A model generated the notes under the pieces. That model was not told the origin of the DNA, made no database searches, and worked only from the letters and a program-made list of their open reading frames with translations. From Candidatus Zixiibacteriota bacterium (GTDB lineage: Bacteria; Zixibacteria; MSB-5A5; GN15; FEB-12), in assembly GCA_034439475.1 (NCBI GenBank), contig JAWXAN010000007.1:30920-94919 (forward strand): a stretch of 64,000 nucleotides of DNA. The letters are read 5' to 3'. A program made the position numbers and the translations under genes. Positions 35,476 through 44,762 of this stretch are shown one piece after another (positions within the stretch are counted from its first letter, which is position 1; every line of letters starts with the position of its first letter).

Positions 35476-35571
35476 TTAGCGCGCTTTTTTCTTATGTCTA
35501 TCGGCACGTCTTCGCTTCTTCCGTTTATGCGTCTTAATCTTTTGGCGTTTTCTTTTCTTCCCGCTTGGCAT
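35476..35571 (-). CDS. AURKAIP1/COX24 (mS38-like) domain mini-protein
   Basis: A 31-aa basic protein beginning MPSGKKRKRQKIKTHKRKKR, with an excellent GGAGG four bases before the ATG. The sequence matches the bacterial AURKAIP1/COX24 domain proteins (Pfam 08213), relatives of mitochondrial ribosomal protein mS38 and of small-subunit protein bS22, found in Bacteroidota and neighbours. It probably binds 16S rRNA in the 30S subunit. It lies 31 bp after the HU/IHF stop and before a strong terminator, so it is co-transcribed with HU. It is missed by length-limited gene callers. Confidence 0.88.
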   Translation of the reverse strand: MPSGKKRKRQKIKTHKRKKRRRADRHKKKAR

Positions 35572-35602
35572 CAATCCTCCACTTAGTGTCTTCTGGCAAC
35601 TG

Positions 35603-35887
35603 TCACAGAGATAATTTGGTTATCATGTTTTTGAACTCATTTGATGGTTTAAACACCGGGACTTTTCTATCCGGGACGGGCACAACCTCGCCAGTTCTCG
35701 GGTTTCGCGCTTTGCGTGATTTGCGAAGCTTGACTTTGAAAGTCCCAAAGCCGCGAATCTCGATATTATGACCGGACTCAACCGACTTTTTTACCACATC
35801 GAGAAATGAATCTACAACTACGGCAACATCGGTGCGGGTCAGGCCAGTCTTCTCGGCCACTTTCTCGACTAAATCGGCTTTAGTCAC
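35603..35887 (-). CDS. HU/IHF family DNA-binding protein
   Basis: A nucleoid-associated protein of 94 aa. I choose the GTG at 35887, with GGGAGG upstream, giving MTKADLVEKVAEKTGL, the normal HU start; a TTG at 35905 would include the ribosome-binding site. The beta-arm region RGFGTFKVKLRKSRKARNP and GEVVPVPDRKVPVFKPSNEF carry the Pro at the arm tip that intercalates in DNA. IHF-like residues (RNPRTGE) are present, but homodimeric HU cannot be distinguished from an IHF subunit. The COX24-like gene follows. Confidence 0.95.
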   Translation of the reverse strand: MTKADLVEKVAEKTGLTRTDVAVVVDSFLDVVKKSVESGHNIEIRGFGTFKVKLRKSRKARNPRTGEVVPVPDRKVPVFKPSNEFKNMITKLSL

Positions 35888-36093
35888 GATGTCCTCCCTC
35901 GACAAAAATGTCTATGGTTCTCATCTTCATATTTTTCATTGCTTTCTGTCCACCAGCTTCTCAAGGCTTGAATCAAGCACCTGATAAGCTATTGGCGGAG
36001 CACAAGATAATCACATCCCAACGGAAAGAAAGGAAAAACTCGCGGAATGTCTATAATTTTTTATAGTCAAAAAGAGGGCTGTTTGGCGAAGAT

Positions 36094-36990
36094 TTACTGA
36101 AACAGATATAGAAGCTGGGGACCGGAGAAACTATTGTCGACCGACTTGTTAACTTTACCAAGTGTGCTCTGTACTAAATCAAATATAGAGCCTTTATCAC
36201 GAATCAATGGACGGACGAGTTTGGGCTTTCCGGTCAGAGCGGCGAGACTTGCAGCCAAATCAATCGCTTCTTTGAGTCCGCCCAAGGTATCAATCAGCCC
36301 AAGATTATAGGCCTGCAGGCCGGTAAAGATAGAGCCATCGGCAAGCGGGTATATTTGATCTTTTTCCAGTTCGCGGCCTTCGGCCACCGCAGAAACAAAC
36401 TGCTCATAGGAATCCATGACGACGGCGCGAAGCATCAATTCCTCTTTTTCTGTCATGGGCCGGGCGTATGAGCCGACATCTTTCAGTTCGCCGGATTTTA
36501 CGGTTTCGGTTTCGACGCCGATTTTACCGAGCAAGCCGGTGACGGTATGGAATTGGAAAATAACACCTATGGACCCGGTGATGGTGCCCGGATTGGCGAC
36601 CACTTTGTCAGCCGCACAGGCAATGTAGTAACCACCCGAAGCCGCAACCGAGGCAAAAGCCGCAACGACCGGCTTCTCTTCCTTGGCGCGCTTTATGGCA
36701 TCGTAGATCTCCTGAGAGATTGCCACACCGCCGCCGGGCGAGTTGACATGGACAATAATAGCTTTGATGGAGTTCGATTCTGCGAAGCGGTCGAGCTGTT
36801 TGATTGCGGTTCGCCCAAGTTCTTCATCAATGATGCCGTTTACCTCGACAAGACCGATATTTCCGCTGGTGAACTCGAGGTCTCCCCCACCGCCGAGAAA
36901 GCCGCTCATGGTCAATCCAAACCAGCCAAACACAAAAATGAAGGCAACCGCAATGATTACTCCGGCAACAATATCTCTTCGTCTGGCCAT
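36094..36990 (-). CDS. sppA: Signal peptide peptidase SppA (short type)
   Basis: SppA degrades signal peptides in the inner membrane. The 298-aa protein is the short (about 67K half-size) form. It has one N-terminal membrane anchor (GVIIAVAFIFVFGWFGL), the S49 fold with VHVNSPGGGVAISQEIY, the nucleophile Ser in ASVAASGGYYIA and the general base Lys in KSGELKDVGS. The ATG at 36990 is 4 nt downstream of the mltD stop, so the genes are co-transcribed. Family assignment is firm. Confidence 0.93.
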   Translation of the reverse strand: MARRRDIVAGVIIAVAFIFVFGWFGLTMSGFLGGGGDLEFTSGNIGLVEVNGIIDEELGRTAIKQLDRFAESNSIKAIIVHVNSPGGGVAISQEIYDAIKRAKEEKPVVAAFASVAASGGYYIACAADKVVANPGTITGSIGVIFQFHTVTGLLGKIGVETETVKSGELKDVGSYARPMTEKEELMLRAVVMDSYEQFVSAVAEGRELEKDQIYPLADGSIFTGLQAYNLGLIDTLGGLKEAIDLAASLAALTGKPKLVRPLIRDKGSIFDLVQSTLGKVNKSVDNSFSGPQLLYLFQ

Positions 36991-36994
36991 TGGC

Positions 36995-39235
36995 TTAGTT
37001 CTTTTGAATCTTCAGCTTGTCGCCGATTTTCAGATTGTTGGCATCAGCGAGGCCGTTGCTCTCAAGAATCCGTGAGATACTCGTGCGGTAAGTTCGCGCG
37101 ATCCGGCTGATGGTATCGCCGCTCTGGACGCGGTGAATGATAAATTCGATACCATCGGCAGAGCCATTGCCGACTTTTAATTTCTGTCCGGGATAAATCG
37201 CCGATGACCGGTTCAAGCCATTTAAATCACGAAGGCTGCTTGCGGTTATATTAAATCGCTTGGCTATATCCCATATGGTATCTCCTGATTTCACGGTATA
37301 GTTAGAGCCAGCCGAAGTACCGCTTGCCGATGACTTTTGTGGATCTTTGGCCGCCATGACCGGCCCCGAGTCATCATCGCCGCCCTTCATTTTAACGCCA
37401 TCGGAAAGAAGCTTTAATTTTTGGCCGACATAGATGCGCGCGCCACCTTCGAGATAATTCATGCGTCTGAGGGCATCGACCGAGGTATTGAAGGCTTTGG
37501 CTATATCCCACATGGTGTCGCCTGAGCGCACAGTATAGACCGAATTCCTTGCGGCGTATTTCGGTTTGTCAGATTTTCGGTTGTCGGAATAATCGGTATC
37601 AGTGGGAACCGGCACAATGAGGTCTTTGCCAGAAATTATTTTGGTCTTTTGAGTCATTGCGTTGGCTTCGAGGAGGGCGTATTTCGAGACGCCGTATTTT
37701 GCGGCAATAGAGGCGATCGATTCGCCGCGCCGAATACGATGTTTTGTCCAGTTGGTCTGCTGGGTCGAAACCATATTTTCATATGAGGCCAAGAACATAT
37801 CTTTTTTGCCAGCCGGGACTTTTAGGACATAATCTTTGACATTGGGTGGGGTGTTGTTTCTCAGAAGTTCAGGATTAAGAGCTTTGATTTCCTCAACAGT
37901 ACAGCCGACCTCGCTTGCAACGGTCTTAAGGTCAAGACACTTATTTATTGTGACCTCCTCCCAATTGAGATTTTCATCGTAGACAATATCAAAAAATCCG
38001 TACTTTTCAGGGTCTTTTGAAATAATTGTCGCGGCAAAAATAAGCGGCACATAATCTTTGGTCTGCTGGGGCAGATTCATCTGCCAGAAATCATCAGTGC
38101 CCTGTTTAGTGCGTGTGCGGCTGACTCTTCCGGGACCGCAATTATAGGCCGCCATGGCCAGCTCCCAATCGCCGAACTGGGTATATAAATCTTTCAAAAA
38201 GCGGGCGGCGGCATGAGTCGATTTTACCGGGTCTTTGCGCTCGTCAAGCCACCAGTCGCGTTTGAGTCCGTACATGCGGCCGGTCGAAGCAATAAACTGC
38301 CATAGACCCATAGCTCGCGCCCATGAATAGGCATGGGGATTAAAGCCCGACTCTACCATAGAGAGGTAGACAAGGTCATGGGGGAGTCCATGCTGGCTGA
38401 GAACATCCTTATAGAGAGCTTCATAGCGTTTGGAACGGGAGAGAAAACGGACAAAGGCTTCGCGGGCCACGGTTTGGAAATAGACGATTGATTTCTTGAC
38501 TCGTTCGTTCATCACAACCGGCAGGTCATAGACAACCGGCTGAGATTCGTTGCTATAGATTTGTAAGGAATCGCTCCCGAGTCGCGGCGCAAGAGCGGCA
38601 AAGCGTTCGATCAAAACCGAAGGCGGAGCGTCTTCTTCGAGGCGGCCAAGCGAGCGGAGTGTGACACGGTAGTCGGAAATGACATTACTCAACTGGGTGT
38701 TATATTTTTTTGCTTCGGGGGTCAAGGCCGCTGTTGAATCGGCTTCAATATCGAGATTGGCGAGTATACCCAAAGATTTTTCAAAGTAATACTGCGCCTC
38801 TTCCCAGCTTGCTTCTTGATTGGCAATAACACCCATCGCATAGTAGTCGTCGGCAATTTCAAACAACCGCCAGATGTCGTCATCGACAGCCTTGGCATCG
38901 TCTTCGTTGTTGCTTGCGGCAGGTCCAGAACCGTCGTCGGAAGAATCTTCGTTCGCTGATGTGTCTATTTTGCGTGGCTCAGTCTTATAGACCGATGAGC
39001 CATAATGGCCTATCCTTTTTTCAATACTCTTATCTACAGGAATTGACGCAGGTGGGATTTCGACGAGTCCTGTTGAAACAGTGTCGGCAGGCTTGGATTC
39101 TGTGGACGAAGATTCATCGGCAACTGGCGATGGCGCCGATGTTTTGCCGCCACAGGAGGACATTATCGCAATAATGAAAAGTACAAGCGCGGCAACAAAT
39201 ATCCGTTGGAGTTCCGATAACTTTCGAGAGGTCAT
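36995..39235 (-). CDS. Membrane-bound lytic transglycosylase with four LysM repeats (MltD-like)
   Basis: I choose the ATG at 39235 (746 aa), with AGGA upstream, giving a lipoprotein signal MTSRKLSELQRIFVAALVLF...IMSSC; longer starts overlap miaA. A Ser/Asp/Glu-rich linker and an unassigned helical domain precede the GEWL-type SLT domain, with catalytic Glu in LSMVESGFNPHAYS, then ARAMGLWQFI and AYNCGPGRVS. Four LysM domains close the protein, one IRRGESIASIA and three of the type VxSGDTxWDIA. It cleaves peptidoglycan glycan strands at the outer membrane or in the periplasm. Usual MltD has two or three LysM; here there are four. sppA follows by 4 nt. Confidence 0.94.
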   Translation of the reverse strand: MTSRKLSELQRIFVAALVLFIIAIMSSCGGKTSAPSPVADESSSTESKPADTVSTGLVEIPPASIPVDKSIEKRIGHYGSSVYKTEPRKIDTSANEDSSDDGSGPAASNNEDDAKAVDDDIWRLFEIADDYYAMGVIANQEASWEEAQYYFEKSLGILANLDIEADSTAALTPEAKKYNTQLSNVISDYRVTLRSLGRLEEDAPPSVLIERFAALAPRLGSDSLQIYSNESQPVVYDLPVVMNERVKKSIVYFQTVAREAFVRFLSRSKRYEALYKDVLSQHGLPHDLVYLSMVESGFNPHAYSWARAMGLWQFIASTGRMYGLKRDWWLDERKDPVKSTHAAARFLKDLYTQFGDWELAMAAYNCGPGRVSRTRTKQGTDDFWQMNLPQQTKDYVPLIFAATIISKDPEKYGFFDIVYDENLNWEEVTINKCLDLKTVASEVGCTVEEIKALNPELLRNNTPPNVKDYVLKVPAGKKDMFLASYENMVSTQQTNWTKHRIRRGESIASIAAKYGVSKYALLEANAMTQKTKIISGKDLIVPVPTDTDYSDNRKSDKPKYAARNSVYTVRSGDTMWDIAKAFNTSVDALRRMNYLEGGARIYVGQKLKLLSDGVKMKGGDDDSGPVMAAKDPQKSSASGTSAGSNYTVKSGDTIWDIAKRFNITASSLRDLNGLNRSSAIYPGQKLKVGNGSADGIEFIIHRVQSGDTISRIARTYRTSISRILESNGLADANNLKIGDKLKIQKN

Positions 39236-39326
39236 AGATCGGTTCCTAACTAACGAGGTTTTATGGTTCTTCAGTACAGTATCGGCTATCGGCATCCCGC
39301 TCTTGACAGGTACTGAACCTATACTT

Positions 39327-39356
39327 ATATATGAAATTGTAAAACCAACTGTCAAG
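39327..39356 (-). promoter_or_regulatory. Sigma70 promoter of mltD-sppA
   Basis: On the minus strand TTGACA (39351-39356) and TATATA (39327-39332) are spaced by 18 nt. It lies in the 151-bp gap after miaA, about 90 bp before the mltD ATG. Confidence 0.7.
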
Positions 39357-39386
39357 CGGTTTCCTAACGCGCTTTGCAGCAAGCAT

Positions 39387-40292
39387 TTAGAGGGCAACTA
39401 ACCGCGTTAGACTGTCTCCTTCGGTGAAAAAGGTGGATTTTACCTGGTTTCGGAACCATGTTAATTGCCGTTTAGCATACCGACGGCTGTTTTGCTTGAT
39501 CATTGCGATTGCCTCATCAATTGAATAATGTCCCTCAATATGGCGTATTAACTCACCGTACCCTATAACAGCGGATAACGCCTGTTTTGTGCCCATACCA
39601 GCCGTAAGCAGACCGGTTACTTCGTTTAACAGTCCAGCCTCTATCATTTTATCAACTCGCCCATTGATCCGTTCATAGAGGATTTCTCTGGGTTGAGCCA
39701 GACAATACCAGTCAAACAGATAGCCACTTTTTTTATACACTCCTGTCGCAATCAGGTCACTCTTTGTTTTTCCAGTCTGTCTGAAAATTTCAAGGGCTCG
39801 AATGAGTCTGACAGTATTATTTGGATGGACTTTTGCGGCTTCGAGGGGGTCGATGGCCTGGAGTTGCTCCCACATGTGATTGGCGCCAAGCCGATTAAGG
39901 TCTTCTTCGAGTTGCTGTCTTATAGCAAACTCCTCTTCCTCGATCTCGATGACGCCGTTTGCGAGCACGTTCAGATACAAACCGGTTCCGCCCACTATGA
40001 CTGGCATTTTCCCGCGCCCGAGAATATCTTTGATTGCTCGAGTTGCATCGACCAGAAATCTCATGGCCGAATACCTCTCGCCCGGCTCTATGACATCTAT
40101 GAGGTGAAATGGTACCTTGTTTTGTTCAGCGACCGTCGGTTTACCTGTCCCGATATTGAGATGTTTGATAATTTGGCGTGAGTCGGCTGAGATGATTTCG
40201 ATGGGATATTTTTCTGCCAACTTGAGCGCGGCATCGGTTTTTCCGGCTCCGGTTGGGCCGCAGATGATTGGGATTCGGGGAATCTCAGCCAC
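39387..40292 (-). CDS. miaA: tRNA dimethylallyltransferase
   Basis: MiaA prenylates A37 of tRNAs that read UNN codons. It has the P-loop GPTGAGKTDAAL, then EIISADSRQI, GTGKPT, the VVGGTGLYLNVL motif, and the family C-terminal RRYAKRQLTWFRN. The GTG at 40292 gives a standard N-terminus (301 aa), overlapping mutL by 8 nt. A TTG at 40334 is the alternative and adds 14 residues. It is the last gene of the lapA-lapB-SPOR-mutS-mutL-miaA operon. Confidence 0.95.
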   Translation of the reverse strand: MAEIPRIPIICGPTGAGKTDAALKLAEKYPIEIISADSRQIIKHLNIGTGKPTVAEQNKVPFHLIDVIEPGERYSAMRFLVDATRAIKDILGRGKMPVIVGGTGLYLNVLANGVIEIEEEEFAIRQQLEEDLNRLGANHMWEQLQAIDPLEAAKVHPNNTVRLIRALEIFRQTGKTKSDLIATGVYKKSGYLFDWYCLAQPREILYERINGRVDKMIEAGLLNEVTGLLTAGMGTKQALSAVIGYGELIRHIEGHYSIDEAIAMIKQNSRRYAKRQLTWFRNQVKSTFFTEGDSLTRLVAL

Positions 40293-42150
40293 GTCCAAAT
40301 TGTCGATCGAGATCGCGGCTGGTAATCTTGACAAAAGTCGGACGTCCGTGGGGACAGGAATACATGTTCTCGCAGCGAAGCAAACTTTGGATCAAGCCGA
40401 CAGCCTCTCGGTCTGAGAGTTTATCCCCTTTCATGACTGCGGCACGGCAGGCCACTGACTGGGCAACAGCTTTTTTCAAATCGTAGCCGGTTTTTCTGAG
40501 CGAGCCTATATCATCGAGTATTTTCAGCGTGATCCGTTCCGGGGATTTTCGAGAGAGAATTGCGGGAACGGCATCGATCATAATCGTGCGGCCACCGAAA
40601 TGCGACGCTTCAAAACCGGAACTTTTCAATATCAACTGGGCTTCATCAAATAGCGCAAACTGCTCCGGGGAGAGATTGATTTGAACTGGCAGAAGAAGGC
40701 GCTGGGCAATCATGGATTCTCGTTCGAGGTCCCGCAGGGTCTGTTCAAAGAGAACCCGCTCATGGGCGGTGTGCTGGTCGACAATGAGCAAATTTTTGCC
40801 ACGTTGAAACAAAAGGTAGAGATCGGCAAAGCGTCCGACCAGACTTAGTTCCTCGTTTGCAGTATCGGAACCCGGCAGTGTGATTTGATTGGCTGGCTGG
40901 GGAAGATTTTCATCGCGAAATGTTGGCAGGGCGGGCATCGGTTCATCGAGAATCTCGCCCGTTACGGGGTCGACTCGAAATTCTGACTTATCATCTCTAA
41001 TGCCGGTCGTATGCTCTTGAGTCGCGGATGCCGAGGGAGAAAATTGTTTTTGCGAGTATTGTGATGATTCCAGCGATGGCCGGAAAATGAGAGCGTTCAA
41101 CTGGCGTCCCTGCAACTCAGGTTCAGCGAATGAATGAAATGTCGGAATGATGTCATCTTTGCGGATGACACTCTTTATCAACTGGTGGATAGTGTCGTGA
41201 ATTTCGCGCTCACGCGAGAGGCGGACTTCGGTTTTGGCCGGATGGACATTGACATCGACTTCGCTTGGGTCAATAGTCAAAAGGAGGGCGCCGATGGGGT
41301 ACTGTCCGCGTGGGAGAAGTTCGCCGTATCCGGCGGCGAAGGCATGGCCGAGGGTGATTGACTGGACAAGCCGGCCATTGATAAAAATATATTGCCCCCA
41401 GCGGTCACGCTGGCTCGATTCGGGAAGACCAATAAATCCATGGAGTTTTACTGGCCCACGCTCTCCGGTGACTTCGATAAATTGTTTCTGTCCGCCAAGC
41501 AATTCGCTTACACGATTGCCGAGGGTGCCCCGTGGGGGAAGCGAAAAGATATTTCGAGAATTTACAGTAAATGAAAAGCCGACATCGAATCGCCCAATCG
41601 CAAGGGCGGTCATGGTTCGAGAGATATGGCGCGATTCAGTCGATTCGGCTTTGAGAAATTTCCGCCGGGCCGGGGTGTTGAAAAAAAGATCGGCTACTTC
41701 GACAATCGTTCCGGGCACACAGGATGATATCAGTTTTGATTGGAGCACGCCTCCTTCGAAGCGGATTTCCATCGCGGTCTCCTGCGAGGCCGGACGCGAG
41801 GTCATGCGCATACGTGAGACCGAGGCTATCGACGGCAAGGCTTCGCCGCGGAAGCCATAGGACTGAATGCTGTCCAGGTCCGAGAAATTTGAAATTTTTG
41901 ACGTCGCATGGCGCGAGAAAGCTATTTCAATCTGTTCGGCGGCAATTCCGCAGCCGTTGTCGACAATTTTTATGAGACCGACCCCTGATTGTTCGATGAA
42001 GACATCGATACTTGTCGCCCCGGCATCGAGGGCGTTTTCGACCAATTCTTTGACAACTGCCGATGGTCGCTCGATAACTTCACCGGCGGCTATTTTATTG
42101 ATGAGCCGTTCGGAAAGCGGGCGAATCCAGCGTGGAGCGGGCGCTGTCAT
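40285..42150 (-). CDS. mutL: DNA mismatch repair protein MutL
   Basis: I choose the ATG at 42150, which overlaps the mutS TGA as ATGA; an ATG 18 nt upstream is less likely. The 621-aa protein has GHKL ATPase motifs: RPLSERLINKIAAGEVIERP, VDNGCGI, SRHATSKI and SYGFRGEAL. The C-terminal endonuclease-type domain carries a DQHTAHERVLFE metal motif (normally DQHA), AVACRAAVMKGD-like ACR and CPHGRP. It should be a nicking MutL as in Bacillus, since MutH is absent from such organisms. The proline-rich linker is about 90 residues. Confidence 0.95.
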   Translation of the reverse strand: MTAPAPRWIRPLSERLINKIAAGEVIERPSAVVKELVENALDAGATSIDVFIEQSGVGLIKIVDNGCGIAAEQIEIAFSRHATSKISNFSDLDSIQSYGFRGEALPSIASVSRMRMTSRPASQETAMEIRFEGGVLQSKLISSCVPGTIVEVADLFFNTPARRKFLKAESTESRHISRTMTALAIGRFDVGFSFTVNSRNIFSLPPRGTLGNRVSELLGGQKQFIEVTGERGPVKLHGFIGLPESSQRDRWGQYIFINGRLVQSITLGHAFAAGYGELLPRGQYPIGALLLTIDPSEVDVNVHPAKTEVRLSREREIHDTIHQLIKSVIRKDDIIPTFHSFAEPELQGRQLNALIFRPSLESSQYSQKQFSPSASATQEHTTGIRDDKSEFRVDPVTGEILDEPMPALPTFRDENLPQPANQITLPGSDTANEELSLVGRFADLYLLFQRGKNLLIVDQHTAHERVLFEQTLRDLERESMIAQRLLLPVQINLSPEQFALFDEAQLILKSSGFEASHFGGRTIMIDAVPAILSRKSPERITLKILDDIGSLRKTGYDLKKAVAQSVACRAAVMKGDKLSDREAVGLIQSLLRCENMYSCPHGRPTFVKITSRDLDRQFGRG

Positions 42151-44762
42151 GAAAGCTCCGCGTGCCATCGCCGAATCAGCTCAAAGGCATCGATAGGCGA
42201 TAGCGTGTCAAGATCAAGTTCGCGCAGTGCGGTTTCGACAGCTGAGGGCGGGGCGTCAAAAAGTGTTGGCTGCATCTTATCGACATAGACCGATTTGCCT
42301 ATTTCGCTCTGCGAGAATTTGCCGGACTCGAGCAGTTTGAGGATTTGCTTGGCGCGGGTTATAGCCTGACGCGGAAGCCCCGCCAAGCGGCCGACCTCGA
42401 TTCCGTATGAATCATCGCAGCCACCCGGAACGATTTTGTGCAGAAAAATAACTGACTCCTGCCATTTTTTGACCGCGACTTGATAATTGGCGATGGTGTC
42501 ATAGAGGGCCGCAAGACCGGTGAGTTCATGATAGTGGGTGGCGAACACTGTTCGGGATTTGTTGTGTTCATTGAGGTATTCGACAACTGACCATGCAACA
42601 GAAAGACCGTCGAATGTCGATGTCCCCCGCCCGACTTCGTCGAGCAGGACCAGCGACTGTGCGGTTGCGTTGTGCAGGATATTGGCCGTCTCCACTATTT
42701 CGACGAGAAAAGTTGATTGTCCCCGCGCAAGGTTATCAAGGGCGCCGACCCGGGTAAAAACCCGGTCGACAAGTCCGATTGCGGCGGAATCGGCCGGGAC
42801 AAAGGATCCAATATGGGCGAGTATCACGATAAGTCCGATCTGGCGAAGGTATGTCGATTTACCGGACATATTGGGGCCGGTCAGAATATGGATTCGTTTC
42901 CCCTCGGATAGAAAGATGGTTTCGTTTCCAATAAACTCTCCGGCAGGCAGAACGGCTTCGATTACCGGATGTCGGCCATTTGTGATTTCCAATCGTGTGT
43001 CCGGGTATATCTCGGGCCGGACGTATTTGTTTTTAACTGCAAGCTCGGCGAGTGATACGATAAGATCAATCTCGGCCATCAACTCACCCGTCTGGGAAAT
43101 TGAGGCAATGTGGCAAGCGACCGACTCAACTAAGTCTTCGTAGAGCGATTCTTCGAGGGAAAAGATTTTTTCTTCGGCGGCTGAGATCAATTCTTCTTTT
43201 TCTTTGAGCTCGGGTGTGATATAACGCTCGGCATTGACTAAGGTCTGTTTCCGGATATAATCGGGCGGGACAGAATTTGTGTGTGTCCGTGTCACTTCGA
43301 TATAGTAGCCGAAGACCTGATTATAGCCGACTTTGAGCGAGTTAATTCCGGTCTTCTGGCGCTCGCTCTGTTGGAGTGAGGCGATATATGTGCGCGCTTC
43401 CTTAATCGATAAATTGAGGGCGTCGAGCTTCTCGGAATAGCCTTGGTTAAAAATCCCCCCCTTGTTGGCGGTCATAGGCGGGTCATCGGGCAGGGCGCGA
43501 GCAAGCACCACGATCAACGGGGTTGGGTCAGGAAGGGCATGGCAGAGAGAAACAGAATGCTCGCTTGAAGCTTTGACAAGGAGAGCGCCAAGTTCTTTGG
43601 CGAGAACAAGACCGTCTCTGATACCGCCGAGCTGTCTGGGCGAGATGCGTCCGATTCCAAGTCGGCCAGCGAGTTTCTCAAGGTCGGGCAGGCGTTTCAT
43701 GGCTTCGCGAAGTTGCAAGGCGAGCGGCCGATTTGTGACAAACTCGGCAACCCCTTGTTGTCTCAGTTCAATTTTTGTTTTTGTTTTGAATGGACGCAAA
43801 AGGGCCTGTTGAAGACGTCGGCTTCCAGCGGTGGTTTGACAGAGATTTATAACTGAAAATAAAGAGTTCTCGGCTGTGCCGTTGGCGAGACTGGATATCA
43901 GCTCAAGGTTGCGAACGGTGCCATAGTCAAGAGTCATGACTTCGGAATCGTTGAGACGACTTATTTTTGTGAGGTGACCGAGCTGGTCGCGCTGATTTTC
44001 TTTGAGGTAGCGCACTATAGCGCCCGCGGCGGAAACTGCAAGGCGCGTGTTTGTCAGGCCAAAACCCTCGAGGGTGCGCACTTCAAAGTGCGCGGTCAAA
44101 TCGCGCTCGCCTGTTTTGAAATCAAAATGCCAATCGCTGAATGGAGTCAGCCGCGAGGCACCGTAATCCTGTTTGAGAAAGCGCGAAAGTTCAGATTCAA
44201 CTGCGGACTCGGCGATAAGAATTTCAGATGGCTGGAACAGTTTCAGACGCTCGAGCATCTCATCGCGGCTGCCTTCGTCGACAACGAACGCTCCGGTTGT
44301 AAAATCGAGGCAGGCCAGACCAAGATTTTTGCTTCCATTGCCGTACACCGCAGCCAGCCCGGAGGAGCTCTGAGGCGTGTTATTTGTGGTGAGGTCAAAG
44401 GATGATGTCCCGGGGGTAAGGATTTCGACCACATCCCGTTTGACGAGACCCTTTGCTTTTTTTGGATCTTCGGTCTGCTCAACGATAACCACTTTGAGTC
44501 CGCTCTCGAGTAGTTTCGCAAGATAGCGTTCGGCGGCATGATATGGCACGCCTGCAAGCGGGATGCGGTCATGCGGGCCATGTGAGCGCGAGGTGAGGGC
44601 TATGCCGAGGATTGGCGCGGCTTGCACGGCGTCATCGCCGAACATTTCGTAGAAATCACCCATACGAAAAAAAAGTATCTTGTCGGGGTGCTGGGATTTG
44701 ACGGCATAATATTGCCGCATGAGCGGTGTTAGGTGAGAGGCAGAGGGATTGTCTTCATTCAT
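42147..44762 (-). CDS. mutS: DNA mismatch repair protein MutS
   Basis: MutS recognises mismatches. The 871-aa length is typical of MutS1. The mismatch-binding wedge contains ILFFRMGDFYEMFGDDA (Phe-x-Glu). The core and clamp follow, and the ATPase domain has Walker A TGPNMSGKSTYLRQI and Walker B SLVLLDEVGRGTSTFDG. The start at 44762 overlaps the SPOR gene's TGA (ATGA), and the end overlaps the mutL ATG, so three genes are coupled. Confidence 0.98.
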   Translation of the reverse strand: MNEDNPSASHLTPLMRQYYAVKSQHPDKILFFRMGDFYEMFGDDAVQAAPILGIALTSRSHGPHDRIPLAGVPYHAAERYLAKLLESGLKVVIVEQTEDPKKAKGLVKRDVVEILTPGTSSFDLTTNNTPQSSSGLAAVYGNGSKNLGLACLDFTTGAFVVDEGSRDEMLERLKLFQPSEILIAESAVESELSRFLKQDYGASRLTPFSDWHFDFKTGERDLTAHFEVRTLEGFGLTNTRLAVSAAGAIVRYLKENQRDQLGHLTKISRLNDSEVMTLDYGTVRNLELISSLANGTAENSLFSVINLCQTTAGSRRLQQALLRPFKTKTKIELRQQGVAEFVTNRPLALQLREAMKRLPDLEKLAGRLGIGRISPRQLGGIRDGLVLAKELGALLVKASSEHSVSLCHALPDPTPLIVVLARALPDDPPMTANKGGIFNQGYSEKLDALNLSIKEARTYIASLQQSERQKTGINSLKVGYNQVFGYYIEVTRTHTNSVPPDYIRKQTLVNAERYITPELKEKEELISAAEEKIFSLEESLYEDLVESVACHIASISQTGELMAEIDLIVSLAELAVKNKYVRPEIYPDTRLEITNGRHPVIEAVLPAGEFIGNETIFLSEGKRIHILTGPNMSGKSTYLRQIGLIVILAHIGSFVPADSAAIGLVDRVFTRVGALDNLARGQSTFLVEIVETANILHNATAQSLVLLDEVGRGTSTFDGLSVAWSVVEYLNEHNKSRTVFATHYHELTGLAALYDTIANYQVAVKKWQESVIFLHKIVPGGCDDSYGIEVGRLAGLPRQAITRAKQILKLLESGKFSQSEIGKSVYVDKMQPTLFDAPPSAVETALRELDLDTLSPIDAFELIRRWHAELS

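Noticed and set aside
41234..41860. 208-aa plus-strand ORF opposite mutL
   Set aside because: It is antisense to conserved MutL motifs.
42538..43143. 201-aa plus-strand ORF opposite mutS
   Set aside because: It is antisense to the MutS ATPase domain.
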